From Candidatus Chloroploca mongolica (lineage in GTDB: Bacteria; Chloroflexota; Chloroflexia; Chloroflexales; Chloroflexaceae): a stretch of DNA of 53,971 nucleotides. Location of the stretch: positions 84,248-138,218 of the forward strand of contig NZ_SIJK02000011.1 of assembly GCF_004762035.2 (NCBI RefSeq). The letters run 5' to 3'. The position numbers were made by a program, and so were the translations under genes. A model generated the notes under the pieces. That model saw nothing but the letters and a program-made list of their open reading frames with translations. It ran no database searches and was not told the DNA's origin. Positions 1 through 9,300 of the stretch are shown in pieces (position 1 is the stretch's first letter; each line of letters starts with the position of its first letter).

Positions 1-23
1 GGGGCGCGTGCCCTTCCGTGTTG

Positions 24-44
24 GGGCACGGCGGCGCCGTGCCC
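24..44. terminator. GC-rich hairpin downstream of the glycoside hydrolase
   Basis: Perfect 9-bp inverted repeat (GGGCACGGC, 3-nt loop, GCCGTGCCC) about 22 bases past the minus-strand stop of the glycoside hydrolase. It belongs to the family of hairpins seen at 3755-3818, so it may be a dispersed palindrome that also ends transcription. No T-run follows it, so terminator function is inference. Confidence 0.4.
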
Positions 45-65
45 GTACGGCGGCGCCCGTGCCCC

Positions 66-2045
66 TTATGGCATCCGATCGTACCGAATAAATTGTTCCC
101 GCCCGAGCAAGCCAAATTGCATTTCGTACGGTGTTCCTGCATTGGCCGGGTGGTGTTCGATACGGGCGCGCTCGAAGTATTGAACTCGGTAGGTTCCCCC
201 GGTCGCGCCGGTCGCAAAGAAGGCGTCGGTCAGCGGTAGCCCCGCCAGATCAAGCCCGCCTGCCTGTTGCCACGCTTCGAGGAACGGCGGGCAGAGCTGT
301 TTGCCCGTTTCGGGAAACCATTGGCAGCCCGGGTCGGGGTTCTCAGTGATTGGTAGGCTGCGCCAGTCGAGACCCTGGCGTTGCAGCGCGGTGTCGCCGA
401 GGCGCGCCAGTTGCACTTCGTAGGCGCTGCCCCGTAGCTCGGGGAAGTATTCGAAGCGCGCCCGCTCGAAATACTGAACGGTCCGCGGTCGTCCGGTGCC
501 TGGCTCTGGTTCGATCACTTCTTCGGTCAGCGGGTAGCCGAAACTCGCCAACCCGCCCCGCCGCTCCCAGAAGGTGCGGAAGGCTCCCCCAAGGCTGTGT
601 CCTGTTGCCTCGAAGATGGCAGGATGCCGCGGTGGCTGGTCGTACTCGACATAAAGGGGCGCGCCCAGAGCGTCAGGATGCAGGGTGAGCCTCCCCGCAC
701 TGCTGGTGAGAATGTGTTGCACCTGGCCGTTCCAACTTCGTACCAGGGCCTGCCGACATTCACACGCGACCTCGAGCGCCGGGATGCTATTGCCGGTTCG
801 CCAGATCACATCCACCCGTCGCCCGTTGCCGCCGTAGCGGTGCCAGTAAATCCCCTCGTCGCCATGCCGGATCACCTCCCGCAGACTCAGCCCGCCCAGC
901 ATTTCGGTCATCGTGCGGTATGCGACAAAGGCTGGTTTACGTAGATCAGCTCGATTCGGATCGAGTGGATAGCTGCGTCGCAACAGGCCGTAGTGAAATT
1001 CTACTTCGTTTTCGTTGTAAACTGGCTGATCATACGGTGCCTCAGGCCATGTGTCGTTGCGGAAATCGTACCAGAAGACCTTTTCAATGCTTGGATGGGC
1101 AATGGCATGCAGGTACGAGCGTACTAAAAAAAACGCCTGCGTATCCTCATCAACACCTTGCCAACTGCGCGTCGTTGACCAACCCCATTCGGTTAGCCAA
1201 ACCGGCTTGGCCCCGTAGGTGCGCAGAATGTCGTCGAGCCGCTGCATCTCCTGGCCGAAAGTCAGCGATTGATCGCGCCGCCATGCGTCGCCCTCTGGCG
1301 CATCGGGTCGATACGGGTGGATCGCGATAATGTCGACATGCTTCCACCCACCAAGCTGACCTACGCGGTCGAGATAGTCAAAATAGTCGTAGTAATGCTC
1401 AGAGGGCGGCACACTCCAGATGCTCGACAGGCCGCCCATCACGATCTTTGCGCGTGGATCCGCTGCTAGCGCCGCCGCTCGCCCGACCTCCAGAATGCGC
1501 ACAAAATCGGCGACCGTATAAAGCCCGCTCTCGTAGCCGGAGGCGGCGAGATTCGGTTCGTTCCAGAGTTCCCAGTAGGTGATCTGGTTGCGTTCCCGGC
1601 CATAACGGGCGACGGTCTGGTAGACATAATCGCCCCAGTCGCTGATCCACTCCTCGGGGGTGGGATTCTTCCCTTTGAACCAGGCGGGATTGTAGGTGAG
1701 CAACCCGAGAATGTTGATGCCGGCCCGTCGCTGCGCGCTGATGGCCAGATCGTAATTGTACATCCCCTGTTCATTGCCGTCCCAGCGATAGGGGCCGCCA
1801 GGCTCTTTCTGCACCTCGTGCCAGAAGATCTCCTCGCGTTGCCACTGGATCCCTGCCTCGCGCATAAGCGCAACGGCAGCAGGGATCTCATCGCTACGCA
1901 CGCGATTGCCAAGTGCTGCGACGACGCCAAAGGGCGTGCTCTTATCTTGCCAGGGCAAGCCCTGGGCGGTGGTAGGTCGAGGGAGGGAAAGCAGTGGTGC
2001 AATGAGGATCAGAACGAGGAGGAGCAGGAGATAGAATTTACGCAT
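66..2045 (-). CDS. Secreted clan-A glycoside hydrolase with two C-terminal surface modules
   Basis: A 659-residue exported protein. Residues 1-28 form a signal peptide (Arg-Lys, long Leu-rich core, ending near TTAQG). Residues ~35-390 read as a (beta/alpha)8 retaining glycosidase of clan A: the likely acid/base Glu163 sits in WELWNEPN and the likely nucleophile Glu286 in VWLTEWGWS. The fold resembles GH39/GH5-like enzymes, but the substrate cannot be told. Residues ~485-659 hold two copies of a module with the pattern FW..RGGL.SFGYPLTEE...VQYFERAR.E..PE, which also occurs twice in the sortase-like protein at 4911-6041. It is probably a cell-envelope or glycan-binding repeat. The gene lies just downstream of crtI on the same strand, separated by a hairpin. 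A role in remodelling the organism's own glycan is inference. Confidence 0.85.
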   Translation of the reverse strand: MRKFYLLLLLVLILIAPLLSLPRPTTAQGLPWQDKSTPFGVVAALGNRVRSDEIPAAVALMREAGIQWQREEIFWHEVQKEPGGPYRWDGNEQGMYNYDLAISAQRRAGINILGLLTYNPAWFKGKNPTPEEWISDWGDYVYQTVARYGRERNQITYWELWNEPNLAASGYESGLYTVADFVRILEVGRAAALAADPRAKIVMGGLSSIWSVPPSEHYYDYFDYLDRVGQLGGWKHVDIIAIHPYRPDAPEGDAWRRDQSLTFGQEMQRLDDILRTYGAKPVWLTEWGWSTTRSWQGVDEDTQAFFLVRSYLHAIAHPSIEKVFWYDFRNDTWPEAPYDQPVYNENEVEFHYGLLRRSYPLDPNRADLRKPAFVAYRTMTEMLGGLSLREVIRHGDEGIYWHRYGGNGRRVDVIWRTGNSIPALEVACECRQALVRSWNGQVQHILTSSAGRLTLHPDALGAPLYVEYDQPPRHPAIFEATGHSLGGAFRTFWERRGGLASFGYPLTEEVIEPEPGTGRPRTVQYFERARFEYFPELRGSAYEVQLARLGDTALQRQGLDWRSLPITENPDPGCQWFPETGKQLCPPFLEAWQQAGGLDLAGLPLTDAFFATGATGGTYRVQYFERARIEHHPANAGTPYEMQFGLLGREQFIRYDRMP

Positions 2046-2066
2046 ACATTACTTTACACTCTCAGA

Positions 2067-2107
2067 GATGGATGTGCATGCCAACGCAGTTGGCACGCAC
2101 ATCCATC
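2067..2107 (-). terminator. Hairpin between crtI and the glycoside hydrolase
   Basis: An 18-bp inverted repeat with one mismatch (left arm 2067-2084, right arm 2090-2107, 5-nt loop). It starts 8 bases after the minus-strand stop of crtI and lies upstream of the hydrolase start. Strong stem without a clear T-run. It probably separates the two transcripts or attenuates read-through. Confidence 0.5.
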
Positions 2108-2114
2108 CCTCAAT

Positions 2115-3623
2115 TTACGCTTCGCCGATCAAGCGTTCCGCAATGATCGCCGACGAAAGCACCCCGGGCAGGCCGGCCCCGGGATGGGTGCCGGCACCAA
2201 CAAAGTAGAGGTTCGGGATGTCCTCCGAGCGGTTGTGCGGGCGGAACCAGGCCGACTGGGTGAGCAGCGGCTGCATCGAGAAGCCTGAGCCAAGGTGGGT
2301 GTTGAGTGCGTCGCGATAATAACGCGGGTCAACCATATGCTCGACGACGATATGCTTGCTGAGTTCGGGCATATAGTTCTCTTCGAGGAAATTGATGATC
2401 GCGTTCCGGTAGCCTTTGGCCGCCTTCGACCAATCGGTGCGTGCCCCGAGGTGCGGCACCGGCGACAGCACATAGACCGCCTCGCCGCCTGCCGGGGCCA
2501 TGCTCGGGTCGGCGTGCGAAGAGCGGTGGAGATAGAGCGAGAAGTCGCGGCTGAGGTGCCTGCGGTTGAAGATATCGTTGAGCAGGCCCTTGTAGCGCTT
2601 GCCAAAGATAATGTTATGTTGCACCAGACCGTGATCGTCGTAACGACGATTCAGCCCCAGATAGATCACCACCAGCGACATACTATACTTCTTGCTGAGC
2701 AAGCGGCGATCCGTGTTGAACTTCCGGTGCTCGGGGGCGATCAGCTTCTGATAGGTGTACGGCACATCGGCATTCGAGACCACTGTATCGGCCTTGAAGA
2801 TCCGCCCATCCACCAGCCGCACCCCAACAGTGCGCCCATTCTCTACCATGATCTCGCTTGCCTCGGCATTGAGTTCGAGCTTGCCCCCGATCTCCTTGAA
2901 CAACTTTGCCATCGCCGCGACAATCGTTCCGGTGCCGCCCATCGCATGGTGAACCCCCCACTCGCGTTCGAGATAGTGAACCATCGCATAGATCGACGAT
3001 GAATCGAACGGATTGCCCCCGATAAAGAGCGGGTGGAACGAGAAACAGCGGCGGAGGAAGTCGTGCTTGATAAAGCGCGAGACATAGCGATAGGTACTGA
3101 GGTACGACTGCATCCGAATAAGATCGGGCGCCACGCGCACCATATCGGTAAAGTGGAGGAAGGGCTGATCGGCGAGTTCGACAAAACCCTTCTGGAAGAT
3201 CGCCCGGGTCGAAGCCATAAACTTCTTGTAGCCCTCGACATCACCAGGGTTCCAGCGCTTGATCTCCTCCAGGATTGCCGCCGGATCATCGCCATACTCA
3301 AAATGGCGACCCTTGGCATCAAAGAGGCGATAGTAGGGCTTGCAGGGCTCGAGTTCGAAATAATCCTCGCGACGCTTGCCCGCCGCCTGCCAGATATCAT
3401 CGAACATAAACGGGGCCGTAATTACCGTTGGCCCGCTGTCAAAGGTAAAGCCCTGGGTCTTGTAAACATAGGCCCGTCCGCCGGGCTTATCACGCTTTTC
3501 AAGAAGGGTTACCTGATGGCCTTTAGCGGCAAGCCTGATTGCTGCGCTCAAACCGCCAAAACCACTACCAATCACCACAATCTGTTGTTGCATAGGGACG
3601 TATCCATCCAAACTAGGGTTCAC
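2115..3623 (-). CDS. crtI: Phytoene desaturase (CrtI family)
   Basis: FAD-dependent amine-oxidase-superfamily carotenoid desaturase, which introduces double bonds into phytoene on the way to neurosporene or lycopene at the membrane. The N-terminus has the Rossmann FAD motif [13 protein letters not shown] followed by [12 protein letters not shown] and the CrtI signature [17 protein letters not shown]. The C-terminal FAD-binding signature is [23 protein letters not shown]. Full length for the family (~490-500 residues). The frame opens at a GTG at 3623, but the ATG at 3593 ([11 protein letters not shown]) puts the FAD motif at the usual distance from the N-terminus and is the more likely start. 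Neither start has a strong Shine-Dalgarno. No other carotenoid gene is adjacent. The product fits a pigmented, possibly phototrophic, Chloroflexota. Confidence 0.93.
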   Translation of the reverse strand: MNPSLDGYVPMQQQIVVIGSGFGGLSAAIRLAAKGHQVTLLEKRDKPGGRAYVYKTQGFTFDSGPTVITAPFMFDDIWQAAGKRREDYFELEPCKPYYRLFDAKGRHFEYGDDPAAILEEIKRWNPGDVEGYKKFMASTRAIFQKGFVELADQPFLHFTDMVRVAPDLIRMQSYLSTYRYVSRFIKHDFLRRCFSFHPLFIGGNPFDSSSIYAMVHYLEREWGVHHAMGGTGTIVAAMAKLFKEIGGKLELNAEASEIMVENGRTVGVRLVDGRIFKADTVVSNADVPYTYQKLIAPEHRKFNTDRRLLSKKYSMSLVVIYLGLNRRYDDHGLVQHNIIFGKRYKGLLNDIFNRRHLSRDFSLYLHRSSHADPSMAPAGGEAVYVLSPVPHLGARTDWSKAAKGYRNAIINFLEENYMPELSKHIVVEHMVDPRYYRDALNTHLGSGFSMQPLLTQSAWFRPHNRSEDIPNLYFVGAGTHPGAGLPGVLSSAIIAERLIGEA

Positions 3624-3754
3624 CCCGGCTCAGTGCGCATTGCACCGCAAGATGAGGCTGCCAGAAGGGGTGCCAAGATCCATGATAGCCTGAGGTCGTT
3701 GCTGGTATAGATGAGAGAGTTGTACCTATAGTGAAGGGTTTGTTACTGTTGGTC

Positions 3755-3818
3755 GGGGCACGGCGGTGCCGTGCCCCAACTTCCATCAAGCCGTCGGGGC
3801 ACGGCAGCGCCGTGCCCC
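3755..3818. repeat. Pair of 23-bp GC-rich hairpins
   Basis: Two near-identical palindromes, GGGGCACGGC-3nt-GCCGTGCCCC, at 3755-3777 and 3796-3818, each followed by CAAC. They lie directly downstream of the response-regulator stop (minus strand), so they may act as its terminator. The same palindrome family occurs at 24-44. They look like dispersed REP-type elements. Confidence 0.6.
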
Positions 3819-3824
3819 AACCCA

Positions 3825-4619
3825 TCAGAAGGAATCTGGGCCATCAGAGGTCAGCATATAGCCCGCACCACGAACGGAGATGAGCAGACAGGGGAGTTGC
3901 GGATCGGGTTCGACCTTACGCCGGACGCGATAGACCAGCGCTTTGACGAGTTGACGCGCCTCGTCGGTGGTACAGCCATGGTAAGCCAGGACTTCGCGAG
4001 CGATCTTCTCAACCGGTACTACGCAGTTGCTGTGGCGAGCAAGGTAGAGTATCAGATCGAATTCACCATGCGAAAGACGTATAGGATGCTGATCCACTGC
4101 AACGCGGCGACGCATAGGATCAATTTCGAGGCGACCAACACGTAAACGCTGTTCAGGGGGCGTAGCTGCATAGGATGTGTCAGCAGGATCGGCCAGATGC
4201 AATAACTGAGTACCAAGGTGACGCAGGGCCTTTAGGTGATCGAGCCGTAGGCGGCGCTTCCCCATAACCACTTTCACCTGCGCAACCAGGTCATTCATGC
4301 TGGCTGGTTTGCGCAGATAGCCAGCCGCTCCCAGGTTGATGGCAGCGATCGCCGACTCAAGGCTGGCTGCCCCGGTCAACACGATCACTTCGAGATCCGG
4401 ATCCAAGGCTTTTGCCTCACGCAGAAGGGTTAAACCGTCCATTTGGAGCAACAGAAGATCGGTGATCATCAGGGGGAAGCGCTCGTGATGCAGTAACCCG
4501 AGCGCTGCTTCCGCACTCTCAACCGTCGTAACCAGAAAGCCAGCCGTGCGCAACTGTGCATCCAGCATCATGCGCGTGACTGGCTCATCCTCTACCACTA
4601 GTAGCCTGTGATCTTCCAT
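3825..4619 (-). CDS. OmpR/PhoB-type response regulator
   Basis: Two-domain DNA-binding response regulator of 264 residues. The receiver domain (1-~120) has the acidic pair Glu10/Asp11, phospho-acceptor Asp54 (LMITDLL), Thr82 and Lys104 (LRKPAS), so phosphorylation chemistry looks intact. After a linker of ~40 residues the winged-helix output domain (~165-260) has the family pattern: LSHGEFDLILYLARH, the recognition-helix region LVKALVYRVRRKVEPDP, and the wing ISVRGAGYML. The start is well supported: AAGGAGTG lies 7 bases upstream of ATG at 4619. No histidine kinase is next to it, so it is an orphan here. Its upstream region carries four AGTACT boxes that could be its own operator (inference). 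Confidence 0.93.
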   Translation of the reverse strand: MEDHRLLVVEDEPVTRMMLDAQLRTAGFLVTTVESAEAALGLLHHERFPLMITDLLLLQMDGLTLLREAKALDPDLEVIVLTGAASLESAIAAINLGAAGYLRKPASMNDLVAQVKVVMGKRRLRLDHLKALRHLGTQLLHLADPADTSYAATPPEQRLRVGRLEIDPMRRRVAVDQHPIRLSHGEFDLILYLARHSNCVVPVEKIAREVLAYHGCTTDEARQLVKALVYRVRRKVEPDPQLPCLLISVRGAGYMLTSDGPDSF

Positions 4620-4836
4620 ACACCCACTCCTTGTTCTTGTACGTATGACTTACATGCTGATACTCCTCTGTATGCTTCCCCCTCGTTGTGAGCCTTGAAA
4701 GATCCTGATGCACGCATAACAACACGCTGCCGCGATGCATGTTTGTGCCTTCACTCGTGCGCCAGGCTTACCATATAATTCGACATTGATATAGTCGTAA
4801 AGATACCCACTCATGTTAAAAAAGGTTAGTGAAAAA

Positions 4837-4891
4837 AGTACTATTTCGAATTAGCCCTTTAGTACTAAGCTAGTACTGTTACCAAAGTACT
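4837..4891. promoter_or_regulatory. Cluster of four AGTACT boxes
   Basis: AGTACT occurs at 4837, 4861, 4872 and 4886 within an AT-rich stretch upstream of the response-regulator gene and just past the end of the sortase-like gene. Four copies of a palindromic hexamer in 55 bases is far above chance, and the local composition suits a promoter. An autoregulatory operator is one reading. No clear -35/-10 pair was assigned. Confidence 0.35.
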
Positions 4892-4910
4892 AGCTTTGTT
4901 GGTACGCTTG

Positions 4911-6041
4911 TTACCTTCCCGTCACAGGCTTGGCGATGGTGATGAGGCGGTGGGTCATGTCCACCACTTCGTTTTGGACGATCACCTGGTCGCCAATGCA
5001 CGAGACGAGGGTCAGCAGTTCTTGTTGTTGCGGTAGGATGTAGTGTACTTCATCGGGTTTGACCCAGATCTGCTGGCTGACAACGTAGTCGAAGCGCTGG
5101 CCGGTGCTGGTGTGCAGGGTGATGATGTCCCCCGGGACGAGGTCTTTGATGCGGGCGAAGGGGGCCGGAATTGATGGTGCGTCGCGGAAGCGCAGCACAT
5201 GTCCCCAGAGTACGATGTTTTCGCCTTCGCCGGGGGTGGCGCTCAGGTTGTACCAGCCGACGTCGTGCCTGGGCACAATGGGTACGCCCTGGGGATCAAG
5301 GCCAACCGAGACGATGGGGCTATCAATGTTTTGCGCTGGGGCGACGATCCGCTGCGGTACGGCGCGGATGGCCTGCGGTGCAGCTTGTGCCTGCGGTTTT
5401 AGTTCGGCCCCCAGGAGCCCGCCCAGCACCCGAAACGGTGCCGGTTGCTCGGGGTGGATTTCGAGCCGCGCTCGTTCGAACCATTGCACGATGTATTCGC
5501 GTCCGTCGGCCAGGGTCTCCGGGCGGGCTTCCGTAATTGGCAACCCCCAGAGCGCCAGGCTTTCGGCGACGCTGTACCCGGCGCGTCCGTCGTTTTCGAT
5601 GCCGTTCGCTGCCCAGGCGCGCAGGATGTCGCCGCATACGTTGAGCCCTGTGTCGCCAAAGAAGCGGCACCCCGCCGCTGCTTGCCCCGCTGCCGGTAGC
5701 ACCGGGCTGCGCCCGTCACGGGCGAGCCGTTCGATGCCAAGGCGTCCCAGTTGCACGGTGTAGGGCCAGGCAAGCTCGGGGTGCAGTTCGAGCCGGTGCC
5801 GCTCGAACCATTGCACTTGCACGCGCCGCCCCTCGATCACCTCGGTTTGCAATGGCGTCAGCGGGTACCCAAAGACCGCCAGGCCACCATGCTGTTCCCA
5901 GAAGCGCTGAATCGGCCCGGCAATGCAATAGCCCGTCGCAGCGAAACAGCGTTCCCGTTGCTGCGCCTGCGCCGGCATTGCCCCAAACAGCGCGAGCAGT
6001 GTGAACAATGCTATGACGCTTATGTACGTATGTTTCATCAT
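4911..6041 (-). CDS. Secreted protein with two surface modules and a sortase-fold domain
   Basis: A 376-residue exported protein: signal peptide ~1-27 (MMKH, hydrophobic core, PAQA-Q). Residues ~35-215 hold two copies of the module FWEQHGGLAVFGYPLT...VQWFERHRLELHPE..PYTVQLGRLG, also present at the C-terminus of the hydrolase at 66-2045. Residues ~240-376 form a sortase-like beta-barrel with a complete catalytic triad: His281 (NIVLWGHV), Cys348 (LTLVSCIG) and Arg365 (THRLITIA). Known sortases cut a sorting signal and attach proteins to the wall. No sorting-signal substrate was recognised in this window, and this protein lacks the usual membrane anchor apart from its signal peptide. The RBS GAGGGGA just upstream supports the start. 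Activity and target are inferred only from fold and triad. Confidence 0.85.
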   Translation of the reverse strand: MMKHTYISVIALFTLLALFGAMPAQAQQRERCFAATGYCIAGPIQRFWEQHGGLAVFGYPLTPLQTEVIEGRRVQVQWFERHRLELHPELAWPYTVQLGRLGIERLARDGRSPVLPAAGQAAAGCRFFGDTGLNVCGDILRAWAANGIENDGRAGYSVAESLALWGLPITEARPETLADGREYIVQWFERARLEIHPEQPAPFRVLGGLLGAELKPQAQAAPQAIRAVPQRIVAPAQNIDSPIVSVGLDPQGVPIVPRHDVGWYNLSATPGEGENIVLWGHVLRFRDAPSIPAPFARIKDLVPGDIITLHTSTGQRFDYVVSQQIWVKPDEVHYILPQQQELLTLVSCIGDQVIVQNEVVDMTHRLITIAKPVTGR

Positions 6042-6306
6042 AGATCCCCTCGAACTCCCGGATTGCTTAACTTTTACTTAATATATGGAAAAGCTGCGGA
6101 GAAAACGTATGAGTTTGTTCACACTTTGTGAAGCATGGTACGATTTTCTGGTATAATGCTTTGCGTCTATTGTAGCATAGTGAGCTTTTGGCGAGGGGCT
6201 TGGGTGGTCGCAGACCATAAACGAGTTGTTCATGGCGACGATGGGGGTGTATAGGGCGTTCTGATACGCTCACCCTATTTCCTGTTTCCTACTTCCTCCT
6301 TCTTCT
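6042..6306. promoter_or_regulatory. Divergent intergenic region of sortase-like gene and large regulator
   Basis: An AT-rich 265-base gap between genes transcribed away from each other. The plus strand contains an extended -10 element. The minus strand has TATATT-like sequence ~40 bases from the sortase start. It also has a TTTGTTCACACTTTGTGAA stretch (6114-6132) with partial dyad symmetry that could be an operator. No gene was seen here. Confidence 0.4.
6149..6157 (+). promoter_or_regulatory. Extended -10 promoter element (TGgTATAAT)
   Basis: TG-N-TATAAT at 6149-6157, about 150 bases upstream of the large regulator and in AT-rich surroundings. A TTGTGA at 6126 is too far away (20-base spacer) to be a standard -35, but an extended -10 does not need a good one. 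It probably drives the regulator gene. Confidence 0.45.
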
Positions 6307-9300
6307 ATGCATAATACGTTGCGTCTGTGGATGTTTGGACAGTGGCGGGTCGAACTCGATGGTGAGTTGGTTCAGGTGCCGACCCGTATGGCGAAGGTTC
6401 TGCTGGCGCGTCTTGTCTGTGCGTTCCCTTCGCCGATCCCTCTGACGTTGCTTGGTGACGATCTCTTTCCGACGCTGGAACCGACACAGGTTCAGCGTCG
6501 CCTGCGTTCGGCACGGCATTACCTTCGGCAGGCGCTTGGCCCGATCCTGGTCACTTCCGAGTACCACCTTGGCCTTGATCCCCACCTGGTGGTGCTCAGC
6601 GATTACCATGCCTTTTTGCAACATAGTCGCCCCGATGCGACCCAGGCCGAGCTTGAGCACGCTATGACGCTCTATACCGGGCCGTTCCTTGGTTCGCTCG
6701 CTGATGCCTGGGCCGCCCACGAGGCGAGTGTGACGCAAGTCCGTTACCTCGAGGTGCTCCATCGTCTGGTGACGCTCGCTCGTGCCAGTGGTTCGGCGAT
6801 GCTTTTGCTGCGCACCGCTCGCCGCTGGGTGATTGAGGAGCCATGGGAGGAGCAGGCCCACGTCGCGGCGGTGCAGGCGTTGCTTGATCTCGGTGAGCAC
6901 GAGGCTGCCCTGGATCAGGTGAGTCAGGCCCGCTCGATGCTGCGTGCCGAGTGGCAACAGCATACCTGGCCTGCGCTGGATGAATTGGCTCGTTTGCTGG
7001 CGCGGACGCCGCCCCCGGTGGCTTCTGCCCCGATAGCTCCCCTTGCTGAACTGCCGACGTTGCCGCTGGCGTTGCCTGTTGAGGTCGAGAGTGGTCTCGC
7101 GGCGGCGTTGCCTTTGATCGGTCGGGTGCGCGAGCTTGAGGGGTTGGCTGAGGTCTGGCAGCAGGCGCTGGCCCGTCGCCCCGCAGCGGTGTTGATCGAG
7201 GGGGCGAGCGGGCTGGGCAAGACGCGTCTGGTGCAGGAGTTTGCCGCCCAGGTGCGCCTGCGTGCCTCGTGGACCGTCCTTTGGTTGACGCCTCGTACGG
7301 GAGCGCACGATATCTGGGAACTCTTTGAGGATGGGGTGATCGGCGCTGGCCGTACGGCGCGTGTCTATCTGCGGGCCGCCTGCGCGAGCCTTGATGACCA
7401 GCAGTGGCATCTGCTCTGTCGCCAGATGCCCCGTCTGCGTGAGGTGCTGCCCGAGCGCGCACCGCAGCCGCTGCGTCGTGCGCAACGCCTTCGCTTTGAT
7501 CCGCTGCAGGCCCTGGTCGCGTTGCTGGATCACGTGGCTGCGCAGGGTGCCTTGCTGCTCGTGATCGATGATTTTCCTGGCGATCATCAGGCGCTGCGGC
7601 AACTCGTGATCCGCTTGCTCGCCGGCCCACGCGCCCTCTGTGTGGTCTTGACGGCGCCCCCCGGTGAGGCGAGTTTTCCTGTGGCAACGCTGCACCGACC
7701 GATCCTTTTGCCCCTGCGCCTGCTGGCCCTTGAGCCGCTTGACCCCCAGGCGACGCTACACCTGGCCCAGGCTGCCGTAGGTGGTCGCATTGCCCCTGCA
7801 TTGCGCGACCGCTTACTCACGATCAGTGGTGGTCATCCCGGCTTGCTCCTTGGCCTGATCCACGTTCTCTATGAACATCAGGTGCTCTGGTATGACCCAC
7901 CGACGGGATGGGGCCTCATCAGGCCGGATGTTTCCCTCCCCACAACGATGCCCGCGTTGATGCGCTGGCAAGTCGCACGGCTTGCGCCTGCGGCATGGAT
8001 GATGGCGTGTACCTTTGCGCTGCTTGGGCGACCTGCCGATGAGGATCTGATCGAGGCGCTCTGGCCTGAGCCGGGGCAGCGGGTTGCCCTGCTGTCTGAC
8101 CTGCTGATCGCCGGGGTGCTGATCGAACGGGGCCAGTATCTGCGCCTGGCCCACCCTGACCTGGGGGTGTACCTGCTTGAGCGACTTGACCCTGAAGCGC
8201 GGCGTACCTTGCACGCCCAACTCGCCACGGCGCTTGGCCGTGCGCTAGATTGTCCTGTGACGCTGCGGTTCGAACGACTTGCGCATGGGGCCCTGGGCCA
8301 CCTGTGGGATGCCGTGCTCGACGAGGCGCTCGACGCAACGTATGAGGCCCTTGCCGCTGGCACGTTGCCCCTGGCCCAACGCAGCCTTGGCTTTGCTAGC
8401 GCCGCCGTGCAAGCGCTGAACCTCCCCGTCGGCCATGCATTGCGTTGGGAAGCGGCGCGCTTGATGGCGTATATGGCTGACGGCAGCCCCCCATTTGACC
8501 TGCTAGGTGGGCGCCGCAAATCGTCTTTGCTACCCTCTGGATCCTCACGGCGCTCACCTGGCAGGTCTAGCAACCCCTCACCCCCCCTGCCCCCCCTCTC
8601 CCACGAGGGGAGAGGGGGGGAGCCACGCCCCTCCCCCCTGGTGGGGGAGGGGTTGGGGGTGGGGGGCGCTCGGCCTGCCCCCCTGGTGGGGGAGGGGTTG
8701 GGGGTGGGGGGCGCTCGGCCTGCCCCCTCACCCCCCCTGCCCCCCCTCTCCCACGAGGGGAGAGGGGGGGGGGCGCCGCCGCGTGCGGCGGCGGGGCAAC
8801 GCCCCTCCCCCCTGGTGGGGGAGGGGTTGGGGGTGGGGGGGCAAGGATGGCACCAGCCCAAAACGCTATCGTTGAGAGCGGTGGGGGCGGGTGGGGCCAG
8901 GCCTGCCTCGGCACCAGACCTGCTCCTCGAAGAGGCACAGGCTGCTGGGCGGGAGGATTGGCAGATCGAGGCGTTGATCTGCGTCGGGTTGGCCCGCGGG
9001 ACGCTGGTTGATCCTGCGGAGGGCGAGCGGGTGCTCCGTGAGGCGTTGGCCCAGGCGCGCTGCACCGGGTTGACGCGGCTTGAGGCGCAGGCGTCGCTGG
9101 CGCTGGCGGAGGTGCTGGCGATCAGTGAGGCGTATGATGAGGGCGTGCTCTATGCGCAGCGGGCTGTTGAGCTTGCGGCGATGGAGGTTGGATGCGGGGC
9201 CAAGGTGCGTTCCCACAGCGGCAAACATGCCCAATCCACTGTCTTGACCGAAGCACGCTTGAACCTTGTTGCCGCTTTGCTTGCTGCACACCGGCGTGAA

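Noticed and set aside
6289-7695. Minus-strand open frame (468 codons) opposite the large regulator
   Set aside because: Arg/Gln/His-rich shadow of the true BTAD-AAA gene; no start signal and no motif.
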